DNA of 64,000 bases from Ciborinia camelliae (GCA_025890175.1 JANPYM010000018.1:322071-386070); one strand, 5' to 3'; shown: positions 34,974 through 47,856, counted from the stretch's first letter. Numbers and translations are program-made. The notes: generated by a model not told the origin, from the letters alone.

Positions 34974-37265
34974 TTATCGTTCAACTAGATATTTCCGACG
35001 TCATCTTTGACGCTGGGATATGATTCTCTGGGACTTATGAGATATGTTTGTTCACATTTTGGCAGAGCTAACGGGAATAGCTGACGATTTTTTAGAAGAA
35101 TACGTTGATGTATTAGCTTGCGTTCCTAATGAGTAAAGTAATCCGGCAAACTCCTTTTTTCTATTGGAAGCTAGGCATATATGAAAGGATTTACGGCATG
35201 GAGATCATAGCTATGCTATATGACAGAGACGCTGAATTTTGCCAAGTGGTCAGGATTGTAAGTTGTTTCGGCTGCGGATGTCTAGACAAGCCGTCACTTG
35301 TCGACTTTTGTCTGCTTGGTCATTTAGGAAATGGCTGTGTTGGCACGATATTTCCTTCCCGTACACGCCAACAGTCTTTTTCTGTCTGAGTTACTTACCT
35401 GCCAGTATCAAGGTCCAGCATGACCCAGCCTACTATAATACGATGCAAGATCTAACCTTCTCTTCCTTTGATTATTATGGGAAAGTCCCACGGCTCTCCT
35501 ACATCTAAAGGATTTGGTAGACCAGCATATATATGCCCACGGTTTCATCAAAGAAGCTGCCAATCTCGTACCAACAAGCACTTTGGTAGAGTGGGGGGTT
35601 TTTGGAGCACTAATTAGTGATTCAGCACCATGTGATATACTACACCAGCAAGACTCCACCACGATGCATGATCACGAATGAAACCATGGAACGCTGGTCT
35701 CTCTGAATACTTAAATCCAGCTGGAACCATAAATGCCTACATTGGGAGTTTCATTAACCTTATAGCCTTATCAAATCATATGGTACATTATGGTCTGATA
35801 AGGCTGTAAGGTTAATAGCCCCGAAATCAGCTGTGATAAGGTACCTACGCTCTGACCTTATGGGACCCCACAACACCTTATAAGGTCATAATGACCTTAT
35901 GGACCTTATGACCTTATGGATCTTATGGACCTTATGACCTTATGACCTTATGAACCATAAGATAAAGCGGTCTTATAGTTATTATTCAAACTTCACCTCA
36001 ACATGCAGTATCTATTTATCCCCTTTGATTTCTATCTCCATCCATATCTAACATTGGTTTTCTATCTAATATTTCACCGGGACCTTAAACTCATATTGTT
36101 TAAACCTAATTGAAACATTCAATATGGTATCAATATCAATCTTCTTCTTCGACTTTTAAATTATTATCTCCCAATATCCAGCACAACATTTAACTTCGAA
36201 TGTTCAAATCTAGGTAATCCAAACAAAAAAGAATCACGCACACATTAATTAGCAACCAATCAGCGGCGATAACTAGTTAGCGAGCAGAATAGGAGTTTAT
36301 TGATTATCCAACAACAAGTGTAAGGCTCGCCAACGATTGATTGGCTGACTTGCCCACCCAGTGACCACTCTGTCCCCAATGTCACGGTTCAGCCCCAACT
36401 CCAATATCCCGAAGACTTTTGGGTTCCAACATCCAGAATTTACCCACAAGTGCAACCAGATTGAGTGTTAGGCCTACCTTGAACACTGAATCGTAAAGCT
36501 AACGTTGTACAATATGGAAGTCTATTATATAAAATGTGAGTGAACTTCAAAGCAACGATGAAGAATTTGACAAAGGCAATGCCATCCTAGGAAGAATAAG
36601 ACGTGTCCAAAGATCCCCCACTATCGACTTCCATATCTGTTAGGTCTTTTTATAGACTAGTGCTAGTTAGTTAGCTCCTGTCGGGCCTTGAAGGAATTCT
36701 TGTTGTCACTTACCAGCCCTTGATGCCAGTCAGTTTCTCACACTTCCTTCCCGAAAGGATTACTTATACGGAGGAAACATCCTTTCAGCTCTCTCATCTC
36801 GAGTTTCCATTCGTTTCCCGGGATGCTTGTTTGGGTCTCTGTGCTTCACATACCAAGCTTCAACATCTTCCTCAGTCTTAACATTACCGAAGAAGTAGGC
36901 GAGTTGATTTACATACGTTCGTGATCTATTCTCATATCATATACGTTTGGTGAACATCACTTTTACTGTACATAGTTTAACCTTATGCACGACAACACAA
37001 CAATATTATTGAAGAGATTTGAGAGTGGGGGATAATATCTTTGATAAGTTTGTGTCTGGAAGTGTCGATAGGAAATCTTTCTCTTATATGGATAAGGGCT
37101 GCTAGTCGCAGTATAAGTACCAGTTGCGATTGCATCTCTAGCACGAATAGTAAAAGAACTCTTTTCTTCAACTCTTGCATTCTATGCGTTTGGTGGATGG
37201 ATCAAGTGGCGATTCTCGGGTGATGATGAATCATCCCAATTATTTCCCTTCCCATTTTCTCAGTC
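34974..37265. other. Gene-poor stretch with hairpin/tandem element
   Basis: About 2.3 kb. Apart from the inverted repeat and CCTTATG tandem block (35753-35950), only short frames are seen (for example 35408-35662 on minus), without family support. A likely region of decayed sequence. Confidence 0.45.
35753..35950. repeat. Hairpin plus GACCTTATG tandem block
   Basis: Arms 35753-35772 and 35797-35816 are inverted repeats of 20 bp with one mismatch around a 24-bp loop. They are followed by CCTTATAAGG at about 35876-35885 and a run of GACCTTATG 9-mers at about 35892-35950. Every part is built on the same ACCTTAT core in both orientations. Origin unknown; it could be a small non-autonomous element. 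Confidence 0.85.
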
Positions 37266-37955
37266 CTACACGCTGATCTCCAATGTTTCCGTCATCCTCA
37301 ACTCTACTCTCGGAGCAGATGGAAACGGCACCCTTCTTTCCACACCGAATGAGTTTCTCCCCAATCCCCTATTCCACCACCATATCCTCTCAGCAATAAC
37401 ACTCTGACGGGTGCCTCGAGCCCCCCAATCAAAGGGAATCCATCCCCACAAAGCTCCTTCATATTTCTCACCAGCTTTCATCATCGATCGTGGCGTCGCC
37501 CATAAAAAATCATGAACTCCTTTTCTAGATCAATCAATGCTTACTTTAATCGTGGTAGGTTTCTCGGGATATACCGTCATCAAATCTGTCCCGGGATTGA
37601 TCGGAAGTTGCGAGGAACCCCAATTTTCGCACGTTTTGAAATATCCTTCGAGGGGTTCGTTATCTGTATTGTGCAGGCGATAGCGACTATCGAAGCACAT
37701 GGTGTCCTGATCCGCTGCTAGGAAACTGTAAGGAGTGAAACTGGTGATGGGAGTGGTGCAATTTGTGAGAAAGAGGGTGAGGGCGATGGATATTGGTCCG
37801 TGGGATTTGTCGAGGGAGATGGATGTGCGCGATAAGATTGGTGTGATTATGATCTTAGAATCTGGACTTGATTTTTCGGACATGTTTGTCTTTTGACTCT
37901 TGAGTGAGGAAATGGAATGATTTCTGGAATTGTTCAAGATATGGATTGTCTTCAA
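37266..37955 (-). pseudogene. Gene interrupted by one in-frame TGA
   Basis: From an ATG at 37955 (or, more likely, 37883: MSEKSSPDSK) the frame is open to a TGA at 37532-37530. It continues in the same frame without any shift through VHDFLWATPRSMMKAGEKY, then ALWGWIPFDWGARG, IWWWNRGLG and a stop at 37266. Upstream is PISIALTLFLTNCTTPITSF. Both halves look like one protein of about 205-229 residues. The 37522-37530 context gives no splice pair that preserves frame. The TGA could come from CGA (Arg) by C-to-T change. It may be a pseudogene, a readthrough gene or an assembly error. No family is assigned with certainty. Confidence 0.55.
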
Positions 37956-38582
37956 AGTCTAGGTGTAGGCTAGGTTGGGTAAGGTAGCGTAGTCACAAGC
38001 CACGCACCCCCGGTGAAATTTGTTGGAAGAATACGTGCTGTACAGTATTCTCGATATTATATTCATATGCAAGTTGATATAGAACAGAACTTCGGCATGC
38101 CAATATTTTTGAGGTATGGTATTGTCTGAATGCCCACCGTCATATTGGTGTTTTCTTAAAGCGTGACAACAAGCTCAACGTATTTGTTGCTGCAGATGTG
38201 ACAAATCTAAGGTTAGCGCTAACGATTTCACCTCTAACACATCAAGAAACAATTAAATAAGGTCTAATCTGAGGTAGGATTGAAGTGGCGCAGTCTCACA
38301 TAGACCTCACTATGATGATTGGCTCTTTTAGCAAAGTTTCCACCACAGATTTTGCACCGCATGCGCCGCAATTGTTTCTTGGTTGAGAATCGTCAATAAC
38401 TCCTGAGTGAAATAAGAGATAATCATATGGATACTAATTAAATAATACAAAACGAGACATGATATAACCCGGCAAATGGTAACTTACAATAACACAATTC
38501 GAACCAACACAATCATTACAAAAATTGTCATACAATAACATATCAAATCTCACCGGTAAACCAATACACGCTCAAACACTGA
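37956..38582. other. Intergenic
   Basis: About 630 bp between two co-directional minus-strand genes. No supported feature. Confidence 0.5.
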
Positions 38583-40277
38583 TTAAGGAATCATACCTAG
38601 TTCTCTCTTCTTATGTTCCGGCATTGGTAGCTTTTTTGTCTTCTTCATTTCTTTTTGCCAAGCTTTAGCCAATCTGTCTGCCTCCTCGCGCTCTGGATCT
38701 CGTTTACGACTCGAAGGGTGAAAGGTATCCGCCGCGTCACATGCAATATTACCCAAAATAACGCCTTCAGCAGCAATCCATGCAAACTCGTGTGCAATAG
38801 CATCCAAGAGGAGAGCAAGGACGTCGCCTAAATTGTTCACAATTTTCGCGCAGTCAAAGCTACCAAATTCACCTAGATTGAATCCAAACTGTGATGAAGA
38901 GATCAGCGTCACTTCAATCTCCTTGAACACTCGAATGGAAATTCGAATGGATGTTGCAGGCTATTATTGGTGAACTAACCTCTGCCTCGAGCCATTGCTG
39001 TGAAGTCTCCTGAATCCCGTCATAGAACTGCGTGTCGAAAATATTATTCATATTGCAGAAGGTATCTTTTCCATGCAAAACTGCTGGCGGCCCACCTGGG
39101 CCAACGAACCTTTCAACGTTAGTTTCCTTCACCCAATCAAACAGCTGGCAATTAGCTCCCGAGGCACTGGCATTGGCGGAGGATGTAATCATGTTGATGC
39201 ACAAGTCGCCTTGTCTGGTAGAATTGTATTCCGCGTGCATAACTTGAATCGTAACATTGCCATTTTCGGGTGTTTTCTTGTCGAGCCCGGCCGCCGTGCC
39301 AAGAGTTATAGCACCGGTTGCACAGTTTGTCCATACCTCTGGACCAGCAGTAGCAGTTGGTATCGGACATAAATTTGTCAAAGCATTGGAAATGCTGGTA
39401 ACAAGTGCGGATTCAGTCGTCGCAGTGCCTTCGTCGACTTGGGAAAAACCCATTTCCATTGTGGCCGTTGGGTGCGAAGGTGCCTCTGAAACTACTGCTG
39501 TAGATATAACACCTAGGTGCGGGGAGGATAAATTTAGCATTTCTTCTCTAGTTCAGGTGGACACGGAAGCTAAGTTATCCAATAATCTAGACAGGCAGAC
39601 CAGATCTAAGCTTTCGATGTTCAGGTAGCCATGAATCTCTAAAAGTGGGCTTAATCTTTCAAATTATAGTCATTCAAGTGAATGTAAGAATCAAAAAGAC
39701 TCTTATTATCGAACTGCAGTCAGACTATTGGACACCCCATTCAAGCTTCAGAGAACCTTCCGCGAAGATTTGTTTACTTACATTCTGTTAAAGTGAAACC
39801 TGCGATACCTTTGTTGATAGAGCTACTCTGGCATTCGGCCATCTTGCTACTGATGTCAGTATATGTGTACTGATACTGCATCGTAGGTGAAGCCATTGTG
39901 GGTAAGGCTGGTTTTGATGTTGTGAGAGCCTGGGGTGGAATCGTCGTCCAAGGGCAATCTGGAGCCGAACCAGTCTTTATAGCTGTTGCGATTTTGGCTC
40001 CATTCATACATTGACATATAGCTCCCTGATTATTGTCGAGGTCTTCAAAGATAATACAAGGAGGGTGGGTCGCAGTCGGCGATGATAGCGAGAACCTAGA
40101 GGTAGTCGAGCTGGATATCAAGCTTATCTCGCTGAACGGTATTGTGCGAAGAGGAGGTAGCCCATGGGTCGGTTCGAGGTCACAAGGAAGTGATCTATCT
40201 CGGGGAATGAGTTCTCCTCCGAGTACAGAGATTACTCGGACTAAAATGGCGAAAGGTAAAAGGTAGGTAGAATACAT
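38583..40277 (-). CDS. Secreted protein of unknown function, three exons
   Basis: Exons 40277-39782, 39512-38980 and 38918-38583 give 454 residues. The N-terminus is a signal peptide (MYSTYLLPFAILVRVISVLG) followed by a Pro/Ser/Thr-rich region with paired cysteines (CQCMNGAK, CPWTTIPPQ). The middle has N-x-S/T sites and cysteines (EVWTNCATG, DTFCNMNN). The last part includes DVLALLLDAIAHEFAWIAAEG and a basic C-terminal tail. Intron 1 (269 bp, GTAAGT) is long; its acceptor CCTAG at 39513 is one of two possible choices. Intron 2 uses GTTAGT at 38979. The protein is likely extracellular. It is not matched to a named domain by eye. Confidence 0.68.
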
Positions 40278-41946
40278 AGCTAATACAATATAGGTAAGAT
40301 AGTGTGTTCATATGGTAGGAAATTCTGAGGACTTAATTCTTTCTGTCATAAAATATTTCTACATACACTAGCGTGATACAACAATATAATAAGTTCAATA
40401 CTTTCAACGTTTGAAAAGTTGTAAACGTTGCAACTCAACCTTCATAATAGATTGAACGCTTGAAATTAATTCAACGTTCTAACTTCCAGGGAAAGCTTTA
40501 TTACTTATTAAGTCTTCTGGTGAGAGTAAGAAAATGGTAAAGAATGATATTTGGACAATTTATGGACAAGAATGCCATTTAAACTTTAAACTTTATAGAT
40601 TGATCACTTGAACAAGCCCCCTTTGACCACATCTAAATTTGGCAGCTGTTGATTTTTCCTCTCTAAAGGATCTCAATTCAGAAAATAATATGTTTGGGAT
40701 AGTTGCTGGCATTAGATAGGGGTAATATTGCAAAGGATCACAAAGCTTTCGGGGCAATGCTACAGACGCCCCCAAATAGTCTAGAAACCCAACAAATTCC
40801 AGTCATTCTGAACATCATAATAGAAGCAAAAGGCTGTATTTATTACAAATTTGTTTCAAGTCGATACTCGTATTATTTATACAATGATATTGAAATCCAA
40901 CCGTAAACGGCGGAATAACAACCTAGAAATCATGGCTCAAATACTTCAGCTTTTTCCCGGGAGGGGTGGCATAACTAGTAATTCTGAGGATATTTTGCAA
41001 TTGTTAGATGCTCTCAGAATCAGGAACAATCATATATCAAGAGGGTTGTGGCCCATAATCTCCGTTCCGCGACTTTTCTTTCAATAGCTATATACGACAC
41101 GCTTTAGGGACATTTTTGGGGTCTCCCCATCTGCGCATATTTCATAACTCTCATATCTTCATCTTCTGCAAGCCTTGTATCTGATTCATTGAGCAACTTT
41201 TCTGTATATCTCCTCTCTGGCAATGCAACTAGCGTACGGCATAGCACTGGTCGGTCGTGATTACACTACCGTATCTGAAAATCCGGCTCAAATTTTCCGT
41301 CGAACTCTACCTCAATTCGTCAATTTCGCTTCAGATGGTCTAGGGAAAATCAAAGAAGATACTATAAAGCAGGGATTCTGGGATATGGTCAATGTATCAA
41401 AGTCGTTCTCAACAGCGTTGCTGCTACATACAATACTCTATTCGCCAAATATTTTCGACCGGAACATCAAGGCGCTGTCAAAACGATATTTCAGAATATG
41501 CTCACCCCAGCTACTAATGATCCATCCAGCTACTAATGATGCATCCACCGGCGCCGATATCCTCGGCAATTCTTCTCTTCGATGACAAAAATGTAAACAC
41601 ATGCTATCAAAAGATTGCATATGTCCAACCCTAGTCCGAAAGTCCCAACGAAATATAGTTCTGTGACACAAGTAATGCTAATGTCTACGCCTATCCATTA
41701 CTATCGGCTATTGACTGCGCAAATTTAGACTCTTGGGTTTCCGTTAAAATGTTATAACTTATCTATGGGTGGCTATACTCTTGTTCACCATGAGAACTTA
41801 GATAACTGAATCTCCTTGATTTCTTAATCTTGAATGGGAAGCTAAGTAATTTAGTCATGTTCTTACGGTTCGGTTTCCCAAGCCGCAGTCGCGCTATTTT
41901 CTTTCTCCATTCCTGATGAATAGAGGGGAGAAAGAGAATATCAACG
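40278..41946. other. Intergenic, AT-rich
   Basis: About 1.7 kb. A small palindrome with CAACGTTT and AAACGTTG arms lies near 40405-40430. An ORF at 41223-41585 (+, 120 codons, starting MQLAYGIALVGRDYTT) has no family support and is left unannotated. Confidence 0.4.
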
Positions 41947-42212
41947 ATGGGAGATTTCGCTTACGGTCAAAGAGTCCGAGATAGACTGGTAGACCGCAAT
42001 GCTTTTGAGGTTGGTAGTGTCGTTGTGAATGCAGACAGTTATGCCTGGTTTGCTAATGTAAGTCTTTCCATTCTTTTATGCAATTGAAAAATTACTAATA
42101 TCTGAGGCAGGAGGTAGGTAGGTATACCGGTCAAACGTTTGCAAGCATGGATTTGGTGCGCCACCCTCCTGAAGTAGATCTCGCCCCTGATAAATCTTGT
42201 GTAATCAGTTAG
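41947..42212 (+). CDS. Possible 70-aa two-exon gene
   Basis: The ATG at 41947 opens 37 codons (MGDFAYGQRVRDRLVDRNAF, then EVGSVVVNADSYAWFAN) that stop exactly at a GTAAGT donor at 42058. An ACTAAT branch site and GGCAG acceptor end a 53-bp intron, and the frame continues in phase 0 for 33 more codons (EVGRYTGQTFASMD, ending KSCVIS) to a stop at 42212. All three intron signals are near-perfect for this genome. There is no signal peptide, no membrane span and no recognised domain. It could be a complete microprotein gene or the 5' end of a decayed larger gene. Confidence 0.42.
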
Positions 42213-44149
42213 TTCTTTTTCAACATATTTGATTGTTCTAGTGACTATCGAGCTAGTGTATGTAGAACCATTTTATAACAACAGTTCTTAAAACATCCAA
42301 AAGCTTCCTATTAAAAAGGATTTCGGTGGCAGTAGTATAAATTATAAATTTTAGCAATATAGAAATTGTGAAGTCAGCTCATAACATGTCAGCTCAGCAA
42401 ACATGCTCTTTTCTAATCGAATAATATATCATAATCTCATAATCTTGATTTCAATACAACCATAGACAATATTCTTATAAACCATTCTATATACACGAAC
42501 TAGCTTAGTACTAATTACTTATAGAATCTCCCAATTCTATAGAACTTCAATGTAAACAATAATATAATGATACATACACACACGTTAAATAGACAGCAAA
42601 AATTTAATATGGCAGTTTTGTGAATAAGAATCTAACCCAAGTTTATTGCTCAAATTTTCAAACCCCCCCTCTCACGACCCAAAGCTACCTTACGATGAGC
42701 ACTCGAGCATATCATATCTACACAACAATAATTACGAAATCAAAGCCACCCCTTATCTCCAAGCTTTCACATCGGAAAATAAATAATCGACATCGACCCG
42801 TCACATAATCCTGCGTCTCAGCTTGGTTTGAAACCAGATCCGCATTATGAAATATGAATCGTATTTATTCAGCAACCCAGTTCCAGTTCCAGTTCCAGTT
42901 TCGATAGATAGATAGATGGATTGCTCAAGGACCAGCACGCTATGATTTGTTCAATATATATATATAGGTATATATATAGATGCGATCCGCCGGACTCGGG
43001 AAAAAATGCGGGATATCTATGATCTTCACAAACTTTCGAAAGGTTCAATATTCCACTTCATAATGAATTAAAGCGTCAGGTCAGCTATCTGCAAATGTTT
43101 TGACAAATGCATATATGAACATGAATATAAATATAAATATAAATATGAAGATGAAGTAATCAGCTCGTAGATTGATTGAACTCGTTGTGTGTGAATACAA
43201 CCCCAAAAACCCCGCAGAATTTCTTAATCGGAATCTATTCATTCACATTGGATATCATAAATCATAAATCATGAATCATGAATCACGGTGTATAATCCAT
43301 AAAATTCGAAATGCCACTTTTCATCCCTTCTCATTCTCATTTTTATTTTCATAATCTATCATCTATATATATGGATTCTTGAAATACCACTTTTCATCTT
43401 TTATAAGAAGAGACTTAAATATCGATATATTTTCGCTCCAAGACTAATATTCAACGGACTTTTTGTCGGGAGCTGCTGGGGTGGTTGTTTATGGTGTGAA
43501 GATTGAGAGCTGGGGCAGGAGCTAGACAGAGCTAGAACTACGAGCTAGAACTGCAGGGTATTTTATTCAAACAGCTCCTTTTTCAGATTAGAATCCTTTC
43601 CTCTTTATACCTAGTTTACTACAGTATTATTCTGATGCCTCTCCCTTCCTCCCCCCTTTCCCCCATGCGCGTTAATTCATATGCGTAAGCATTTATATTC
43701 ATAAGAATTTCTATTCATAATCATAAAATATACAGGACAGGATAGGATAGAGTGGGTGGATGGGTATAAGCTAGTTCAGTTCAGTTCAGTTCAGTTTAGT
43801 TCAGCTCGCTATGCTATGCTATGTGATGCGACGTGATGCGATGCGATATCATAATCATATCATAATGATATCATAATGATAGGTAGGTATCAACCATACC
43901 ATACCAAAACGACCCCCACAACCACCAGCAAATTCCACTCCGCCTCAACCCCCCCCAAACATCCACATCCACATCCACATTTCCATTTCCATTTCCATTT
44001 CCATTTCCATTTCCATTTCCATTTCCATTTCCATTTCCATTTCCATTTCCATTTCCATTTCCATTTCCATTTCCATTTCCATTTCCATTCCCATTCCCAT
44101 TCCCATTCCCATTCCCATTCCCATCCACATCCACAATTTCCATCCCCAT
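42213..44149. other. Intergenic with hexamer satellite
   Basis: About 1.9 kb of AT-rich DNA with ATATATAG runs near 42955-42980, AAATAT repeats near 43125-43150, AATCATAAATCAT near 43255-43285, a TTCAG run near 43775-43800 and the hexamer satellite at 43962-44130. No supported gene. Confidence 0.55.
43962..44130. repeat. Hexanucleotide satellite (CCACAT/TTCCAT/TCCCAT)
   Basis: Roughly 28 hexamers: three CCACAT, eighteen TTCCAT (43981-44088), six TCCCAT (44089-44124) and a CCACAT-type end. The variants form homogeneous blocks, which suggests slippage spreading of single substitutions. It lies just past the stop codon of the minus-strand gene ending at 44150, so it is probably in or near that gene's 3' UTR. 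Confidence 0.95.
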
Positions 44150-47100
44150 TCACTCATCCCCCGCACACGCACCCCCCGCATAAGGATTCCACTCCATGCC
44201 CGGGTAACTCGTTGCCGACATACACAACAACCCATCCATCTTTTCAAGTTTGCTTTCATCCTTTCCTTCATCCTTTCCTTCACCATCGCGATATCCATCT
44301 CCCATTCCCGGGGTAACGATATCCCCACTCACCGCCATCTCATTTTTCTCCTGCATCTCCTGCATCTCCGAATCCCTCCCACTCCCCGCCATCCCCTCTC
44401 GAGCTCCGCTAAAACTCAAACCCCCATCCCATGAATCTCCACCATCGCTTATCACGCCACCATCACCATCACCATCACCATCACCATCACCATCACCACG
44501 CACAAGCGCAAGCAAACCATGATCCAGCACCCCATCTGCCTGTAGTTCAGGTTGTTGTTGTTGAGGTTGTGGTTGTGAAAAAGACGAATCCGAGATTCTC
44601 GACACGGCACTCACCAGACTACGAGCAGTATCAGAACGCTGCAACCCATCATCTATCGCGAGCGAGCGATTGCGATTGCGAGACCAGTCGGCGCGATTAC
44701 CAGACCAGTCGGCGCGATGTTGAGGAGGCGAGGGAGGCAGTGGAAAGCGATCGATATCGATTTTCTCATTCAGCGGGGAGAAGTGATCCACGGGTAATGC
44801 CGCCGACGTTAGACTTTTCGGCCGTGTAGGATGATCCTTGGGAGGAGGGATGGGAGGAGTAGATGAGCGACTTGATTGGCTATTTTCGGTGCTGCCATGT
44901 GGTAAGGAAAGTTGGAACGGACGCTGCTGGCCCGGCTGCTCACGCGCGGGCGAGCGAGCGAGAATATCTTCATGGCTTGGATAATTGGTGCGATGGGGAG
45001 AAGTAAATGGGGGGGAACGATGAGTATCGATGGATGGTAAATGTGCCAGTTTTCTTTCAGGGGTACGAGTCTGAAGTGATGGCGATGGATGTACGATTGA
45101 GGAACCGGAATGCGCAAGAGGTGAGACGGGAGATGGGACGGAGTGTTGTGGAGACGAATTGGAAAAAGAATCGAGCAGCAACGGATGACCAGGGTTGTTT
45201 ATACCACGTGAATCATAGTGAGGAGGCGCTGCAGTTGTTCCATCGCCACGAACAAGATGATAGCCTCCTGGAATGGGGACTGAATCATACTGAGGCTCAG
45301 GAATTTGAGGAGGTGGGGTACCATGCCGATGAGGACGGTGATGAGGACGAGAGTGCCATTGTTCCTGCTTGCTACCATCCGATTTACTAGCACTGCGGGT
45401 GCGTCCGCGCTCCTGGTCTACCTTCTTCAACTTTTGCGTAGGTGTGGCAACGGGGTCGGGCAAAGCCTCATGGGATTCCGTGGGGAGCTCTGAGTACGTT
45501 CTCGCCACCGGGACAGTTGCGGGTCTTCTTCCATCATCTTCACTTCTCTCGCTATCCTTTTCTAGCGTATTTGATCTCTTTCTAAGAAAACCAGTCAATA
45601 GTCCACTCACAGAAGGACGTCTAGGGCGGGGTTCCTGGTACGGCTTACTATCCTGTTTTGGGGGTTCAGTTTTGTGAGGCGAGGCAGAAGGGGCGAATTT
45701 AGAGAGAAAATTCAATGGTTGACTCGGTCTTCTTTTGTGATCTATATTGAATTCTTGTGTAGGTCGTGCTTCGAATTGGGAAGGAAGCGTGCCACCTCGG
45801 GGACTAAAGTTTGAAAGATCTGTTGTGGCTCTTTTTGGCTTGAAAAGTACTGTTCCGTCGCCTTTGGGAGAACGTGAGAAAAGACCACTCAACCCACCCA
45901 ATCGACTCTTTTTCTCATCTCTTTGAAATCCTTTGCCCATTGTAGTTGTGGAACGTCCGAGCATATTAGAACGTGAAGTCTCCAATGTAGGATTGGGATT
46001 GAGAAATGAAATTGGGGTCCTGGGGCTATTGTGCGAACTTGCCATCAAATTCGATTGGCTACCAGAGGAATGCGCTACCATACTCTCCCTTCCTACAGGC
46101 GAGTTAAATTGTTGGTCCCCAGTGATGTCAAAATTGCCCCAGAAACCAGATCCTCTGTCTTTCTGTCTATTGTCACGTGAAGTTGGTGTAGCAGAAGTAT
46201 CCATGGGAGATATAGGCTCATCCCTTGAAACAGAACCCTTTCTCTCTCTCGAGATGGAGCGAACGAAGTTCATACCCCTGTTGACGAGATCTGAGCTACG
46301 TCGTCTTTGATGACCACCAGTGGGCTCTTGGAAATTTTGAGGGGGTCTGGCTCCCTGGGGTTTGCTGGATTGCTGACGTGGAAGAAAAGCTTCAGTTCGA
46401 CTTTGGAGTGATTGATATCCGCCAGGTATATCCTGGCCGTCTCCTATTTCAACATCCATCCCTCCAAATAGTTCGGGATAGCGTTGAGCGGAAGAAGGGG
46501 GTGACTCAAAGGGTAAAGTTGATATAAATGGCGGTGGCGCGTTATTATCACGACTCTGACCAAACTGTTGGTCAGAAACTGAACCTCGTCTAGATCGAGA
46601 ATTATTCGAGGGATCGCTCCAGGAACCTTGGCGGGTATGTCTAACGGCCGGATTCGATCGCCATACATCTGGTGTGTGGTTATTATGAACAAATGGGTCA
46701 GAGACACGTGGAAAGACCGAGAACCGAGGTTTTGGGCTGGTCTGAACAGTAGATTTCGGATCTCGGATGGTGTCTACAATTGGAACATCTGAATGATGAT
46801 TTTGCTGCGAGGCAAGATTCATACCATCAATTGCCATTATGTTCGACGTGTTTACATCCTGTGTACCAGCGATAGACCCATTCTCATCCTCGTCGTCAGA
46901 TATAGGAAATCTGGTTTGTGGTCTCCTGGATCCAAATTCGAATCCGAACTTGGACGTGCGTCGGATGGGCGGCAACGTCTTGAATGAAGGTTGTCTTCCT
47001 TGTTCTTCGAGACTGACAATATTTTGATTTGCGCAATGTATCGGGAGGGAAGTTTGGATTGATCTGATGGGAGGGTTAATTGACTGAATGGGGATGGCCG

Positions 47101-47856
47101 TCTGATCCAGACTTGCTCCCCGCGGTCGATTCATCATGCTGATTGGAGGCCGAGTTGATGGTTCCAGGCCTGCATTGGGTTGCATTGCATATTTTTCGAT
47201 AATCGGTGAAGCTAGAAGTTGGTGTCTTTGGCCCAGTGGCTCTTCTGGGGGATCATGAAAAGCCTCGTTATCACTATTCGATCGCATACTATTTGGCTGT
47301 CCAGGGGGAACGGAAAGTTTATTTGTTACAAAATCGGCGCCAATTGGAAAGTGGTTAGTTTGGTCGTCATTAGCAGATTGAAACTCTTCAGCAATATGAG
47401 TAGCTTGGTAAAGATCCCACGTGGGTTGATACTTATTAATGGGTGTCGGAAAAATTTGAAGATGTTGCTCTCCCGTCCCATCGGGAGCTAAAATCTCACC
47501 TGCAGTTTCACGTGACGATAAATTCATCTCCTCTGCGTGTGCCCCTTGCGGCTCTTCGTCGACGTGGGTTGAAATAGGCACATCCGATGAAGTTGAAATT
47601 CGCGAGTGGCTGGTTGGTTCGGAGAGTGCGTTCTGCTCTGGATATCGACTAGGGTTCGTTCGGTCTGTTGCTCTCGATAGATTGAGGGCTAGGCCCCATG
47701 ATGTACGACTAGAATTTCTCGCTTTGGGAGGGGGACTTGTCTATAAAAGGGTTAAAACTTAGCCGGGGAACATTCATGATATGATGGGCCACATAGCAAG
47801 TAGAAAAAACAATTGTGATGGGCTGGATTTTTCCTTAGTGGTACACACCCCGCCAT
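44150..47856 (-). CDS. Large Ser/Pro-rich disordered protein
   Basis: A single frame is open from an acceptor-like TATAG at 47741 to the stop at 44150. The first in-frame residues TSPPPKARNSSR have no ATG, so a short upstream exon is needed. I propose ATG 47856-47845 (MAGC) joined across 47844-47741, which is tentative because the donor is GTACCA. Total about 1200 residues. The protein is low complexity (Ser, Pro, Arg, Gln) with possible conserved blocks such as RLGGLSGLFSRSPKGDGTVL, RRPSVSGLLTGFLRKRS and VPIPGGYHLVRGDG, a DGDG run encoded by a hexamer repeat, and EMQEMQE near the end. No catalytic domain. It starts only about 110 bp after the stop of the next gene upstream, in the same direction. 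Confidence 0.72.

Noticed and set aside
37485..37529. An intron beginning at the GTAAGC near 37540 to explain the TGA
   Set aside because: No AG acceptor in the right phase preserves the downstream frame that clearly continues the same protein; candidates shift frame or hit a stop.
37530..37532. Selenocysteine at the in-frame TGA
   Set aside because: Selenoprotein machinery is generally absent from ascomycetes and no SECIS-like context was sought or seen; nonsense mutation or readthrough is simpler.
41223..41585. 120-codon plus-strand ORF starting MQLAYGIALVG
   Set aside because: Starts with ATG but shows no domain, no signal peptide and no neighbouring exon signals; kept only as a note.
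43876..44316. Plus-strand ORF rich in HFHFHF and its minus-strand counterparts (NGNGNG, WKWKWK)
   Set aside because: Produced entirely by the hexamer satellite, which keeps all frames open.
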